Below, one piece after another: positions 15,395-23,631 of a DNA stretch of 64,000 bases. This DNA is from Lentisphaerae bacterium GWF2_57_35 (GTDB taxonomy: Bacteria; Verrucomicrobiota; Kiritimatiellia; CAIQIC01; GWF2-57-35): contig MHBK01000059.1 of the NCBI GenBank assembly GCA_001804865.1, positions 29,779 to 93,778 on the forward strand, given 5' to 3'. Within the stretch, counting starts at the first letter, position 1. Each line of letters begins with the position of its first letter. The notes below the pieces were generated by a model. It was not told where the DNA came from, ran no database searches, and worked only from the letters and a program-made list of their open reading frames with translations. The translations under genes were made by a program, and so were the position numbers.

Positions 15395-16613
15395 TCAGGC
15401 CGCGGTCTTCATCCGGCGAAGAAACACGGCCAGAATCAGGAAGAGCGGCCCCACCGGTCCGGTGCCGATGTTGAAGTCCAGGCTGCGGCCGGGCTTGGCC
15501 GGACTTGCGCCGGGGTTCTGCGGCGTGGAGTTCATGGGGCGTACGCCCGCGGGCGGTTTGCGAGGCCAGGAATTCGGCGGCGCGGCCTTGGGCGTTGGTG
15601 CTGACCGCCTCCAACGCGTTGAACAAAGCGCTGGGTTGCATGTTGAACGTCAGCACTTCAAATCGGTCGCCCGCTTGCAGTTCCTCGATAAAGGCATTGA
15701 TGGAGCCGCGGGACAACGCCAGCTTGCCGTCGTCGCCCATGCTGCCGGAGATATCGAGAACGAATACGTAATCCATGCCTTCATCCAGTTTCGCCAGATC
15801 TTCGCCGGCCGTGAGCGACAAGGTGAAGTAGCCATCTTCGCCGCCGGTCTTGGATGCGACCAGATCCAAGCCGGTCTTCGGACGCGATGGCCGGCAAGCC
15901 AGCACGACATCGCGCGCCAGCGAACCGCCGGTGGTTTCCAGAGCCGCCTGGAAATATTCGGGCGTATGCTGGGCCACGACGAAAGCATTGCCGTGGCTCG
16001 GGCTTTCCACTTCGGCCAGCGGGATGGCCGATTTGATCTCGATATTAAACGCAAACTTGCCCTTCACCTGCGATTGGATGTCCTTGCGGGTTACCGTGGC
16101 CAGCGGATAAACGTACGTCGCCCAATCGTGGTCGAAGTCGAGTTCCTGATAGTAGGCGATTTCCACTTTTTGCTCGGCGCCTGCGTTGATCGGGAATATC
16201 CGCATTTCGAAAGTCTTGTAATCGGTTTGTTCGAGCAGGCCCGGGTCCACGCGCTTCTGCTTGTAGCTTTCGTAGATTTGCCGGGCGCGTTTCTTTTCGA
16301 CCACTTCGCCCACCATTTCCTTGCCGTTGATCCACATGCTGAAGTTGGCCACGGACGCGCCCCTCGGCACCGGGAAGGTGTAGAGCGCCTCCACCTGGCG
16401 GTTCTCGGTGTTCTGAAAGATCTGCGTGACCTTCGTCACGGCGATCCCATTGTTGATAGTGACCTGGACGTCATGCTCTTTGATCTCCAGCACGCCGCCC
16501 AAGCCGCCGTCGGCAATCAGCAAGCCCGCGCCTTGTGCGCTCGGCATGGCGGCCGCCGCCGCCATGCACAAGACGGCCATAAGGTTTCGTATGCGTTGAT
16601 GCGATGTTTTCAT
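15395..16613 (-). pseudogene. VIT/von Willebrand A protein with sorting tail, disrupted
   Basis: Start ATG at 16613 with AAGAGAG upstream and a signal peptide (NLMAVLCMAAAAAMPSAQGA). Residues 35-165 are a VIT domain (KVTQIFQNTENRQVEALYTF, PVPRGASVANFSMWINGKEM, NAGAEQKVEIAYYQELDF). The VWA domain starts near 270 with the MIDAS motif DISGSMGDDG but stops after about 80 residues, half its normal length. At about 15555 the frame breaks. The next frame reads MNSTPQNPGASPAKPGRSLD, then a hydrophobic stretch and RRMKTAA with TGA at 15395, a tripartite C-terminal sorting signal. The total length, 1219 nt, is not a multiple of three. Typical VIT/VWA exported proteins have 650-800 residues, so an internal deletion with frameshift is likely. 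Reading on in the first frame gives a meaningless Arg/Pro tail to 15375. Confidence 0.72.
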
Positions 16614-16663
16614 GTTTTCTCTCTTGTAGCCGCCGCCGAAAGGCGATGGTTCTTTGTTGTTTT

Positions 16664-16846
16664 TCAGATTCCCATTTGGCTGACCCAATACGACGCCACT
16701 TCCGGCGTATACAGGGCCGCCGCTTCATCGATGGGTTGAAGATGAACGTCCGACTTGATATCCGAAACGACTTGAACGGCAGCGCCTATCAGAATGACGC
16801 CGACCAAACTCAGAATGCTCAACTTGACGATGCGTTTTGTTTTCAT
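16664..16846 (-). CDS. Small single-pass membrane protein, first gene of sigma-54 operon
   Basis: 60 residues from the ATG at 16846, chosen because AAGGAA precedes it; an upstream in-frame ATG at 16876 would lie within the predicted 5' untranslated region. Sequence: KTKRIVKLSILSLVGVILIG (basic N-terminus and one membrane segment), then a short outside part ending SYWVSQMGI. No family recognised. It begins about 37 nt after the predicted sigma-54 transcription start and lies 50 bp before the VIT/VWA gene. Confidence 0.6.
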   Translation of the reverse strand: MKTKRIVKLSILSLVGVILIGAAVQVVSDIKSDVHLQPIDEAAALYTPEVASYWVSQMGI

Positions 16847-16893
16847 TTTGCGATTTCCTTTTTGTTGGGTTTCCAACTGCGGCTCGCTCTTAT

Positions 16894-16910
16894 TGCAATC
16901 GTCGTGCCAA
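16894..16910 (-). promoter_or_regulatory. Sigma-54 (-24/-12) promoter
   Basis: On the minus strand TTGGCACG (16910-16903), four bases, then TTGCA (16898-16894). GG and GC are exactly 12 nt apart, matching consensus TTGGCACG-N4-TTGCA in full. Predicted start near 16883, 37 nt before the 60-residue gene. A sigma-54 activator gene is divergent, 112 bp away. Confidence 0.9.
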
Positions 16911-16984
16911 CTTCTTGGTAATTTGTGTAAGTGTCATGTAGATAACAAAATGCAAGTATAGCTATGTTGCGGCTTAGTGTGGTG

Positions 16985-17014
16985 TTGTGCAAATAATGTA
17001 TATATGATACACAA
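16985..17014. promoter_or_regulatory. Possible activator-binding dyad between sigma-54 promoter and activator gene
   Basis: Arms TTGTGCA and TACACAA (six of seven complementary) about a 16-bp AT-rich centre, 75-105 bp upstream of the sigma-54 promoter, where enhancer sites usually lie. A half-site TTGTGTA recurs at 16922-16928. Weak evidence. Confidence 0.3.
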
Positions 17015-17021
17015 TAAATGT

Positions 17022-18503
17022 ATGACCAAGACGCACCACCTAACGTCGGAGGATCGCACCTTTTTTGGCCTCGTGGCCCAGGCGGCCTTCAGCAATCCGT
17101 TTAGCGAGCAACGGGAATCGCTCGATCGGCAGATGGCGGGCGAGGAGCGGCTGAACGAGTTGAGAATCGATCTGGCCCTTGAACGGGTTCGCGAGCGGAT
17201 TACGCGACTGGAACAGGCCAAGTCGCTTCATTTGAGCCGCTATTCCGAAGAGGATCGGGAGCTTCTAAAGAGCGCGTGCCTTTTCGATGCGTTCCACCGA
17301 TATATCGACGTGTTCGACCGATTGATTCTGGAGCAAATACAAGCCGGCGACGAGTCGTGCAAGGCGGCGTTTGCCGGCGAGATGCTGGACCTGTTGAGCC
17401 GATGGGGCTTCCCGCGGGCGGAGGCCGTGCGGAGCCTGGCGATTTTTTACCAGCTGCGGCGGGCTTTCTATTTCATTGCGAAGAGTCTGGTGGGGAGCAG
17501 TGCGGGCATCCGGCAATTGCGCGTACGGCTGTGGAATAACGTATTTACCCACGACACGCGGCTGTATGTGAGATATCTGTGGAATCGGATGGAGGATTTT
17601 TCCACCTTGCTGCTGGGAGAAACCGGCACGGGCAAGGGGGCGGCGGCAGGGGCGATCGGACGGTCGGGTTTTATTCCCTTCGACGAGCAGACCGACCGCT
17701 TTACCGAGAGTTTTTGCCGGACGTTCATGGCCATTAACCTCTCCCAGTTCTCGGCGACGCTGATCGAGTCGGAACTCTTCGGACACAAGAAAGGCGCGTT
17801 TACCGGCGCGCTCAATCCGCACGAGGGGCTGCTGGCCCGGTGCAGCCCGCACGGCGCCATTTTCCTCGACGAAATCGGCGAGTTGTCCGTGCCGGTGCAG
17901 ATCAAGCTGCTGCAAGTTTTGCAGGAGCGCGTTTTTTCGCCGGTCGGCAGCCACGAAAAGAAGCGGTTCTCCGGACGCGTTATAGCGGCGACGAACCAAT
18001 CGATCGACGAGCGCCGCCGGCAAGGCGCCTTCCGCGACGACTTTTATTACCGGCTGTGCTCGGATGTACTTGTCGTTCCGCCGCTGCGGCAGCGAATTGC
18101 CGAAGAGCCGGGCGAGCTGAAGCGACTGGTGGACCACCTCGTGCGGCGTTTGGCGGGGGACGACTCGGAGGAGCTGACGGCGTACATCTGCGCCGAACTG
18201 GACCGTCATCCGGGGCGGGATTATTCATGGCCCGGCAATGTCCGGGAACTCGAACAAGCCATTCGCCGGATCTTGCTGACGCGCGTTTACGAGGGCGACA
18301 GCCGGCAGACCGGCGGCGACGAGAAAAGCCGGATGCTGGAAAGAATCGAGGCCGGTTCCGTCACGGCGGCCGGCTTGCTGGAATTTTACTGCCGGCAGTT
18401 GTTCCAGCGGTATGGGACGTACGAGGAAGTCGCGCGTCGCACCGGTTTGGACCGGCGGACGGCGAAGAAGTATGTCGCGGGAAAAAAGCAGCCGGCAGAA
18501 TAG
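17022..18503 (+). CDS. Sigma-54-dependent transcriptional activator (bEBP)
   Basis: 493 residues from the ATG at 17022; in-frame ATGs at 17004 and 16977 are possible, none with a good ribosome site. Residues 1-165 are a helical N-terminal region that is not a receiver, GAF or PAS domain as far as can be seen. The AAA+ domain follows: Walker A GETGTGKG near 197, the sigma-54 contact loop GAFTGA at 258-263, Walker B IFLDEIGEL near 285, arginine-finger region FRDDFYYRL. A Fis-like HTH ends it (YGTYEEVARRTGLDRRTAKK). It needs ATP and RpoN to open promoters. The perfect -24/-12 promoter divergent from it is the obvious target, so it probably controls the rhombosortase operon. Confidence 0.9.
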   Translation: MTKTHHLTSEDRTFFGLVAQAAFSNPFSEQRESLDRQMAGEERLNELRIDLALERVRERITRLEQAKSLHLSRYSEEDRELLKSACLFDAFHRYIDVFDRLILEQIQAGDESCKAAFAGEMLDLLSRWGFPRAEAVRSLAIFYQLRRAFYFIAKSLVGSSAGIRQLRVRLWNNVFTHDTRLYVRYLWNRMEDFSTLLLGETGTGKGAAAGAIGRSGFIPFDEQTDRFTESFCRTFMAINLSQFSATLIESELFGHKKGAFTGALNPHEGLLARCSPHGAIFLDEIGELSVPVQIKLLQVLQERVFSPVGSHEKKRFSGRVIAATNQSIDERRRQGAFRDDFYYRLCSDVLVVPPLRQRIAEEPGELKRLVDHLVRRLAGDDSEELTAYICAELDRHPGRDYSWPGNVRELEQAIRRILLTRVYEGDSRQTGGDEKSRMLERIEAGSVTAAGLLEFYCRQLFQRYGTYEEVARRTGLDRRTAKKYVAGKKQPAE

Positions 18504-18580
18504 GACGGCGAGGCCGCCGTCCCTCCCGAGGGAAAATCGCGGTTGAATTTTGCCGGGAGGGTCCGCGGCCTCGCGGACCC
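18503..18580. repeat. REP-like double hairpin, copy 2
   Basis: GGACGGC-GAGGCC-GCCGTCC, CTCCCG, centre, CGGGAGG, then GGTCCGCG-GCCT-CGCGGACC. It begins on the last base of the activator gene's stop codon and fills the gap to the convergent RCC1 gene, so it may double as a transcription stop. Confidence 0.75.
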
Positions 18581-18594
18581 TTCCCCCTCGCCGC

Positions 18595-21000
18595 CTATTG
18601 CTGTTCCACGGCAAAGAAGCCGGAGGCGCCGGGCAGCGCATTGGTGACCGGGAAATCGACCACGAAGGCCGCCGAGGTGATCTGGCCCAGCGGCGTCCAG
18701 GCGTCTTCCAGCAGATTGGCGCGGTGAAAGACCTCGTAGACGATTTGCTTGCCGGTGTTCCAGCGCAGGCGGCACACGCCGCCGGATTGGGACAGGCCGG
18801 CGAATACCGTGTCGACATTGAACGGCGTCCAGCGGCGGCGTCCGTTGCCAATCTGGCCGTGTTCGTCGGTGCCCCAGACGTAGATGCGATCGTTTTCGAT
18901 GGCGGCGGAGACGTTGTCGTGTGCGGCGATCGCAACCACGTTCGTCAGCAGAGAAACTCTCGTGGGCCTGGAGGTTGTTCCCACCATGGGATAGCCCAGT
19001 TGGCCGTAGCTGTTGTCGCCCCAACTCCATACGGTGCGATCGTCCAGCAGGGCCAGACCATGATAGCTGCCGGCGGCGATGCGGGTCACATTGCTAAGGC
19101 CGGCAATGCGCGTGGGAAAAGAGGTGTTGGAGGAATTGCCCAGGCCCAGTTGCCCCAGGCCGTTATATCCGCAACTCCACACTTCGCCGTTTTGCAGGAA
19201 CAGCGAGTGATAGCCGCCGGCCGCTGTCTGAGCGACGTTGGTGAACCGTACCGGCTCAATAACCGTGGGCAGGTTGGTGTTGGCGCTGTTGCCTTTTCCT
19301 AATTGACCGAAAACATTGTATCCCCAGGTCAAGACGCTTCCGTTCGTCTTCACGGCCAGGGTGTGAGCGCCGCCGCCCGCAACCTGCTTGATGTCCGTCA
19401 GCGGCGCGTTAGCCGGGCCGACGTTGGTGGGATAATACGCATTTTGAGAATGTCCAAGGCCCAACTGTCCGCTGTTATTGCCTCCCCAGCTCATCAGTTG
19501 CCCGTTGGTGAGAATCGCAAAACTAAAATTGTCGCCCGTGGCCGCGTCGGCGGCGGTCATGGGCAGGGTGACGGCGGTCGGAAGGGATTGATCCCCCACA
19601 TAGCCCAGTCCCAACTGGCCGGAGTTGTTGTCGCCCCAGGCGTATACCTGGCCGTTGCTGAGGGCCAGGGAATGATTGTTGCCGGCGGCTATGCGGCTGT
19701 AGCCCCTGCCGATGCTCTGAGGATAAGCCCGGCAGGATTCCGTGCCGTCGCCCAGTTGCCCGTCCGGATTTTCGCCCCAGCTCAAAAGTTCGTCGACGGA
19801 TTGCAGCGCCAGAACGTGCCGCATGCCGCATGCAATGTGCAACGCAGGTGCGCCTCCGTAGGAAGTCGGAGTCGGCTGATTGACGATGGTGTAATCCCCG
19901 TCGCCCAGTTCGCCATATTTGTTGAGTCCCCAGGTCCAAAGCGTACCTTGCACATCCAAAGCCGCGCCATGATAGTTGCCTGCGCTGATGGCGGCAAAAA
20001 CCGCGTTCGAGGGTTCCGTTATCGAAGTGTACGAATAAAACGTTCGAATAGTATCGATGCCCAATTCGCCCGATTCGTTGCGTCCTGAGCCGTACAGCCG
20101 TCCGTTGTTCAGGCACGCGAGGGAAAAATTCTGGCCGCAGGCGATATGAGCGACGTTGGACAACGTCGTAACGCGCGTAGGGAAGTTGGTGGCGGACGAC
20201 CCGCCCAGTCCCAGTTGGCCGTTCACATCGCTGCCCCAAACGTAGAGGTCGCCGTTGGTCAATACGGCCATGGAGGAATTGCCGCCGGCGCTAATCCGGC
20301 AAATCCCGGACAGCCCGCTTATCCAGGTCGCGCGATTCGTGTAGCTTCCCGTGTAGCCCAAGCCGACTTGTCCATCGTTGTTCATTCCGCAGGCGTACAA
20401 CCGGCTTTCTGCGGCGTTGGTCGCGACGATCAGGGTATGCATGGTTCCTCCCTCGATCATGGCCACTTGGAAGCCGGGGAATTCAAGCCGGGAGGGACGG
20501 TTGGTATCCGTTGCGTGGCCCAGCCCCAACTGTCCCTGATTGTTTTGTCCCCAAACGTATAACGAGCCGTCGCGGTGCGCTGCCAAACTGTAATTCCCGC
20601 CGGCGCCGATGGCGCCGATATCGGACAATCCCGGGACGAGCGTGGGCCGATTGGTCGGTTGCGAATGCCCCAGTCCAAGTTGGCCGCTGCCGTTGTAGCC
20701 CCAGCTCCAGACCTGGCCGCTTTCGTCCAGCGCAAGCGTATGGTTATTGCCGGCGCAGATGGCCGCGGCCTTCACCGGCAGCAAGGCTTGAGTGAGCTGA
20801 AGTCGTTGAGTCGTGGTTCCATCGCCCAATTGCCCATAGTGATTGCGACCGAAGCCCCACACCGAACCGTCGGCACGCAGCACGACGGTGTATTCCGCTC
20901 CCGCGGCCGCTTCATCGGCATGAACGGCGCTCGGAAGCTGATTTATAGCGGCACAGAAGCATACAAACCACGCAACGACAACCTGACTCCATCTCATCAT
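18595..21000 (-). CDS. Exported 14-repeat RCC1 beta-propeller protein
   Basis: 801 residues from the ATG at 21000, which has AAGGAG four bases before it and starts a signal peptide (MMRWSQVVVAWFVCFCAAIN). The reading frame stays open 95 codons further upstream, but only through the MITE-like element, so that part is not real. I count 14 copies of the RCC1 signature (for example WSWGYNGSGQLGLG, YVWGQNNQGQLGLG, MSWGGNNSGQLGLG), each followed about 30 residues later by an AAGxxHSLAL strand. RCC1 propellers have seven blades, so 14 repeats predict two. The last 60 residues are a short beta-domain (VYEVFHRANLLEDAWTPLGQ) seen on other exported proteins here. Binding partner unknown. Confidence 0.85.
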   Translation of the reverse strand: MMRWSQVVVAWFVCFCAAINQLPSAVHADEAAAGAEYTVVLRADGSVWGFGRNHYGQLGDGTTTQRLQLTQALLPVKAAAICAGNNHTLALDESGQVWSWGYNGSGQLGLGHSQPTNRPTLVPGLSDIGAIGAGGNYSLAAHRDGSLYVWGQNNQGQLGLGHATDTNRPSRLEFPGFQVAMIEGGTMHTLIVATNAAESRLYACGMNNDGQVGLGYTGSYTNRATWISGLSGICRISAGGNSSMAVLTNGDLYVWGSDVNGQLGLGGSSATNFPTRVTTLSNVAHIACGQNFSLACLNNGRLYGSGRNESGELGIDTIRTFYSYTSITEPSNAVFAAISAGNYHGAALDVQGTLWTWGLNKYGELGDGDYTIVNQPTPTSYGGAPALHIACGMRHVLALQSVDELLSWGENPDGQLGDGTESCRAYPQSIGRGYSRIAAGNNHSLALSNGQVYAWGDNNSGQLGLGYVGDQSLPTAVTLPMTAADAATGDNFSFAILTNGQLMSWGGNNSGQLGLGHSQNAYYPTNVGPANAPLTDIKQVAGGGAHTLAVKTNGSVLTWGYNVFGQLGKGNSANTNLPTVIEPVRFTNVAQTAAGGYHSLFLQNGEVWSCGYNGLGQLGLGNSSNTSFPTRIAGLSNVTRIAAGSYHGLALLDDRTVWSWGDNSYGQLGYPMVGTTSRPTRVSLLTNVVAIAAHDNVSAAIENDRIYVWGTDEHGQIGNGRRRWTPFNVDTVFAGLSQSGGVCRLRWNTGKQIVYEVFHRANLLEDAWTPLGQITSAAFVVDFPVTNALPGASGFFAVEQQ

Positions 21001-21139
21001 GTTTCTCCTTAGGCTTAGCGGTGATCGACAACGGCATGAAGTAAAATGGACGGTGGTCTTAACTCCTGCCGATGCCGGACGAAGCCTGATGCATAAGGCC
21101 ATTAAAGACAAGCGGAAACGACAGCGCTTGTGTCGGGTG

Positions 21140-21275
21140 GGTGCATCTTGACACTGCCCCCGCGCATACGAATAAGAATCCACGTCCTTACGGACGCGGC
21201 TACGTAGCCGCCGGCGTAAGCCGGTGGTTTCTTTCCAGGGCCAGACGTTGAGGAGGGGCAGTGTCAAGATGCACC
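21140..21275. mobile_element. MITE-like element, copy 2 (inverted relative to copy 1)
   Basis: GGTGCATCTTGACAC to its complement GTGTCAAGATGCACC, 136 bp, with the same three internal hairpins as 1211-1348 and two differences. No clear target duplication is seen here. It sits between the RCC1 gene start and the 3' end of the next gene. Confidence 0.75.
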
Positions 21276-21293
21276 GCCTCGTCAAAGGCGGGA

Positions 21294-22145
21294 TTATGGC
21301 TTGGGGCTGCCGATCTTCAGCTTGAGCACGCCGCCGCTGTCTTGGGCGATGTACATGAACCCGTCGGCGTCCATGACGAGGCCTTCCTGGTTTTCACCCG
21401 GAAGAGTCCAGGCGTCGAGTTGTTCTCCGGTGCGGGAGAAAGCCAGCAAGCGGTCCGTTTCATCGCTGACGGCGTAGAGGAGGTTTCGTTGCGCATCGTA
21501 ATGCAGGGCGGAAATATCGATCGCGTCCGGGCGGATGCAGCGAAGGATTTTGATGTCGGCCGGCTGAAACGATTCGGCTTTCAGCGGCACTTCCACTTCG
21601 AAGATCGCGGAGAGGTCTTCCGGATATTTCTTGGGATCGAAACATTGATTGGCGACAAAGAATGTTCCGCCGTGCGGATGGGCTGGGTTGGATACAAAAG
21701 CGATCGCCTCAATGCCCTGGCCGCCTTCTTTCATGACCGTCCGGCCCTCGAATGTCCGCGGCAGGGGAAATTCCCGACGCGGCTTCAGGGTTTCCGGGTC
21801 CACCTCCAGGATGGCTTCCTCGCCCTCTATGGCGATGTAGAGGAAGCCTGTTGCGGGATCGTGGGCGATGCCTTCGAAATCGGCGCGTCGGATTCGCTTC
21901 CGCTGGACGATTTTTCCCTGGGGCGTGAACTCGCAGACTTCTCCTCCGTCATCCACAACGAACAAGGTCTTGCGTGTGGTGTGATAGCAAACGCCGGAGG
22001 GCTCCTCGATGCCCTTGAGTTCCAGCCGTTCGCTTTGTTCGACCGGAAGAGGCTTGTCGGCGGCCGCGGTTTCCGGGGCGGCGATGAAGCCCGTCAGGAA
22101 AAAGCCTGCCAGGATGGCTGTGCTAATCGAGCTGAGACATTTCAT
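21294..22145 (-). CDS. Exported SdiA-regulated/YjiK-like beta-propeller protein
   Basis: 283 residues from the ATG at 22145 with AAGGAAAA upstream and a signal peptide (KCLSSISTAILAGFFLTGFI). The body matches the SdiA-regulated (YjiK) family, a propeller of short strands: EEPSGVCYHTTRKTLFVVDD, ADFEGIAHDPATGFLYIAIE, GGQGIEAIAFVSNPAHPHGG, ALHYDAQRNLLYAVSDETDR, ENQEGLVMDADGFMYIAQDS. The repeated (F/I)EG(I/L) followed by Asp-Gly turns is typical. Family function is not established; esterase or phytase-like folds are similar. Monocistronic or with the upstream barrel gene (125 bp apart). Confidence 0.75.
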   Translation of the reverse strand: MKCLSSISTAILAGFFLTGFIAAPETAAADKPLPVEQSERLELKGIEEPSGVCYHTTRKTLFVVDDGGEVCEFTPQGKIVQRKRIRRADFEGIAHDPATGFLYIAIEGEEAILEVDPETLKPRREFPLPRTFEGRTVMKEGGQGIEAIAFVSNPAHPHGGTFFVANQCFDPKKYPEDLSAIFEVEVPLKAESFQPADIKILRCIRPDAIDISALHYDAQRNLLYAVSDETDRLLAFSRTGEQLDAWTLPGENQEGLVMDADGFMYIAQDSGGVLKLKIGSPKP

Positions 22146-22221
22146 GGTTTTGTTTTCCTTTTCAGGAAAACTTAACCCATGATGCGGTTGAATTAAATAA
22201 AGAAGAATCGCCGAAGGGATT

Positions 22222-22260
22222 GCGGCTCCCAAGCACGATCCGTGCTGTAGAAGGAGCCGC
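22222..22260 (-). terminator. Nested stem-loop after the outer-membrane gene (weak terminator)
   Basis: GCGGCTCC/GGAGCCGC outer stem with AGCACG/CGTGCT inside, 10 bp past the stop of the barrel gene on the minus strand. There is no immediate T-run (TTCTTCTTT comes about 15 bases later), so it may be a weak terminator or an mRNA-stability hairpin. Confidence 0.35.
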
Positions 22261-22269
22261 CCATTCATA

Positions 22270-23088
22270 TTAGAACTTGAACTCGACTCCGACCGTGGCA
22301 ATCGGTTTGGCTTCCAGCCGGATATGATTGGGCAAGGTCTGATTATCTTCGTAATCGATGACCATCATGCCCACGCCGGCGAAGACTTCCGGGGAAAACG
22401 AGCGAGGATTTTTCAAGAGCCGATAATGCACCGACAGGTCGGCGGTGGTGATGTCCGGGCTGTTGGATAAAGGAATGGAAGCGGCGGCGGCCGCCTCCAG
22501 ATGGAGCCGGGGGTTGAGCTCCCATTTCACATCCAACCCGAGTCGTCCGGTCAGTTTGCTGTAGGATCGTTCAATGGAATCGGACGGCGTTTCGAAGGTG
22601 TATTTGAAGTCCAGCATCGCCATTTCCGCCCGGAGCGCCCACCAGATGGGCAGCTCGCCGAGCCGATACCAGCGGGCGACGCCCAGCCTGATCCAGTCGA
22701 ATTGCAGGTCGCTCGTGAACGATTCGTTGGCCTCGAATGCAATGCGGGTCATGAGATTTTCTTCCAGCACGCCTTTGCCCAGGAGCCGGATGAGCTGGCC
22801 TCCCAGATAAACTTCGTTGCGTCCGAACCTGCGGGACAGGGACATGTCGTAAAAAAAACTGTCGTCCATGTTGAGCTCGTCGAAGGTGGGCCGTTCCAGG
22901 TCGGAGGTTCCGGGTTTGCCGCCCATGGGCGTTTGCGCATAGCCATTCATTTGTGCCCAATTGATGGACAATTTGAGCTTATAGGGGGTGTTGAGGTTTT
23001 CCTCCGCTCGGCATGGAAGCGTTGCGATTCCCGACAGACTGCTGAGAAAAACGGCGAGACACACGAATCGGATACGACATGATTTCAT
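22270..23088 (-). CDS. Outer-membrane beta-barrel protein
   Basis: 272 residues. Signal peptide MKSCRIRFVCLAVFLSSLSG with cleavage near CRAEE. The rest is alternating amphipathic strands (LYLG/YLGGQLIRLLGKG, DLQFDWIRLGVARWYRLGEL, LHLEAAAAASIPLS) and the chain ends in EFKF, the terminal aromatic strand required for outer-membrane insertion. About 12 strands can be guessed. No transporter family is recognised. No clear ribosome site before the ATG at 23088. Confidence 0.72.
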   Translation of the reverse strand: MKSCRIRFVCLAVFLSSLSGIATLPCRAEENLNTPYKLKLSINWAQMNGYAQTPMGGKPGTSDLERPTFDELNMDDSFFYDMSLSRRFGRNEVYLGGQLIRLLGKGVLEENLMTRIAFEANESFTSDLQFDWIRLGVARWYRLGELPIWWALRAEMAMLDFKYTFETPSDSIERSYSKLTGRLGLDVKWELNPRLHLEAAAAASIPLSNSPDITTADLSVHYRLLKNPRSFSPEVFAGVGMMVIDYEDNQTLPNHIRLEAKPIATVGVEFKF

Positions 23089-23631
23089 GGTTTTTTAAGC
23101 TTTGAAGAGCTGAGACCGAGGACGGTCTGAGCGTGGTACAACTTTTCGGACAACAACTAGCGCACTTCTTATTTCGGTTACATCTTTGCTGTTTTAGGAC
23201 AACCAGGGGGCGCGTTACGCTACAGACACACGCCATCTTCAGAGAAGGCAAGCAGGGGCCATGCCGCGAGGGCGTGGGGGAAGGACAAGAAAGTCGCGTT
23301 GAGGAGAACGCAGCCCGCCGTTAGGTGGTTGTCTTTTATACACAAATTCTCCAAGTGAGTCGTAATTCCTTATCCGCGGGACGCTTTGCCATCCGTGGGG
23401 CAACTCTTTTAGAGAAGAAGGAGCCCCACGGATGGCAAAGCGTCCCACGGATAAAAGAAGAATTATTTAAAAGTGAGTGCTCCCTTCATCGCTATCCTGT
23501 TCTTTGAATACGAGTTGTTACAGATCATCCTCAAATGAAATCTGTGTATAAAAGACAGGCGACTCGCTCCCGGGTTTCGTCGTTGTCCAACGAATGGGTT
23601 GCGCGGTCAGGATCGCCGACCGAAATGGGCT
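23089..23631. other. 543-bp intergenic stretch
   Basis: Between the barrel gene and the acyltransferase gene (both minus strand). It holds a small hairpin (AGACCG-AGGA-CGGTCT near 23113), the large inverted repeat at 23370-23454, and a possible ACAGAT/ATCTGT hairpin near 23521-23546. No ORF with a ribosome site, no tRNA-like fold and no clear promoter was seen. Confidence 0.6.
23370..23454. repeat. Large inverted repeat (32-bp arms)
   Basis: The left arm starts TTATCCGCGGGACGCTTTGC and the right arm ends GCAAAGCGTCCCACGGATAA, with one or two mismatches over 32 bp and about 21 bp between. A single arm recurs at 47232-47263. Confidence 0.7.

Noticed and set aside
21001..21285. 95-codon N-terminal extension of the RCC1 gene
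   Set aside because: It translates the MITE-like element; a good ribosome site and signal peptide start at 21000.
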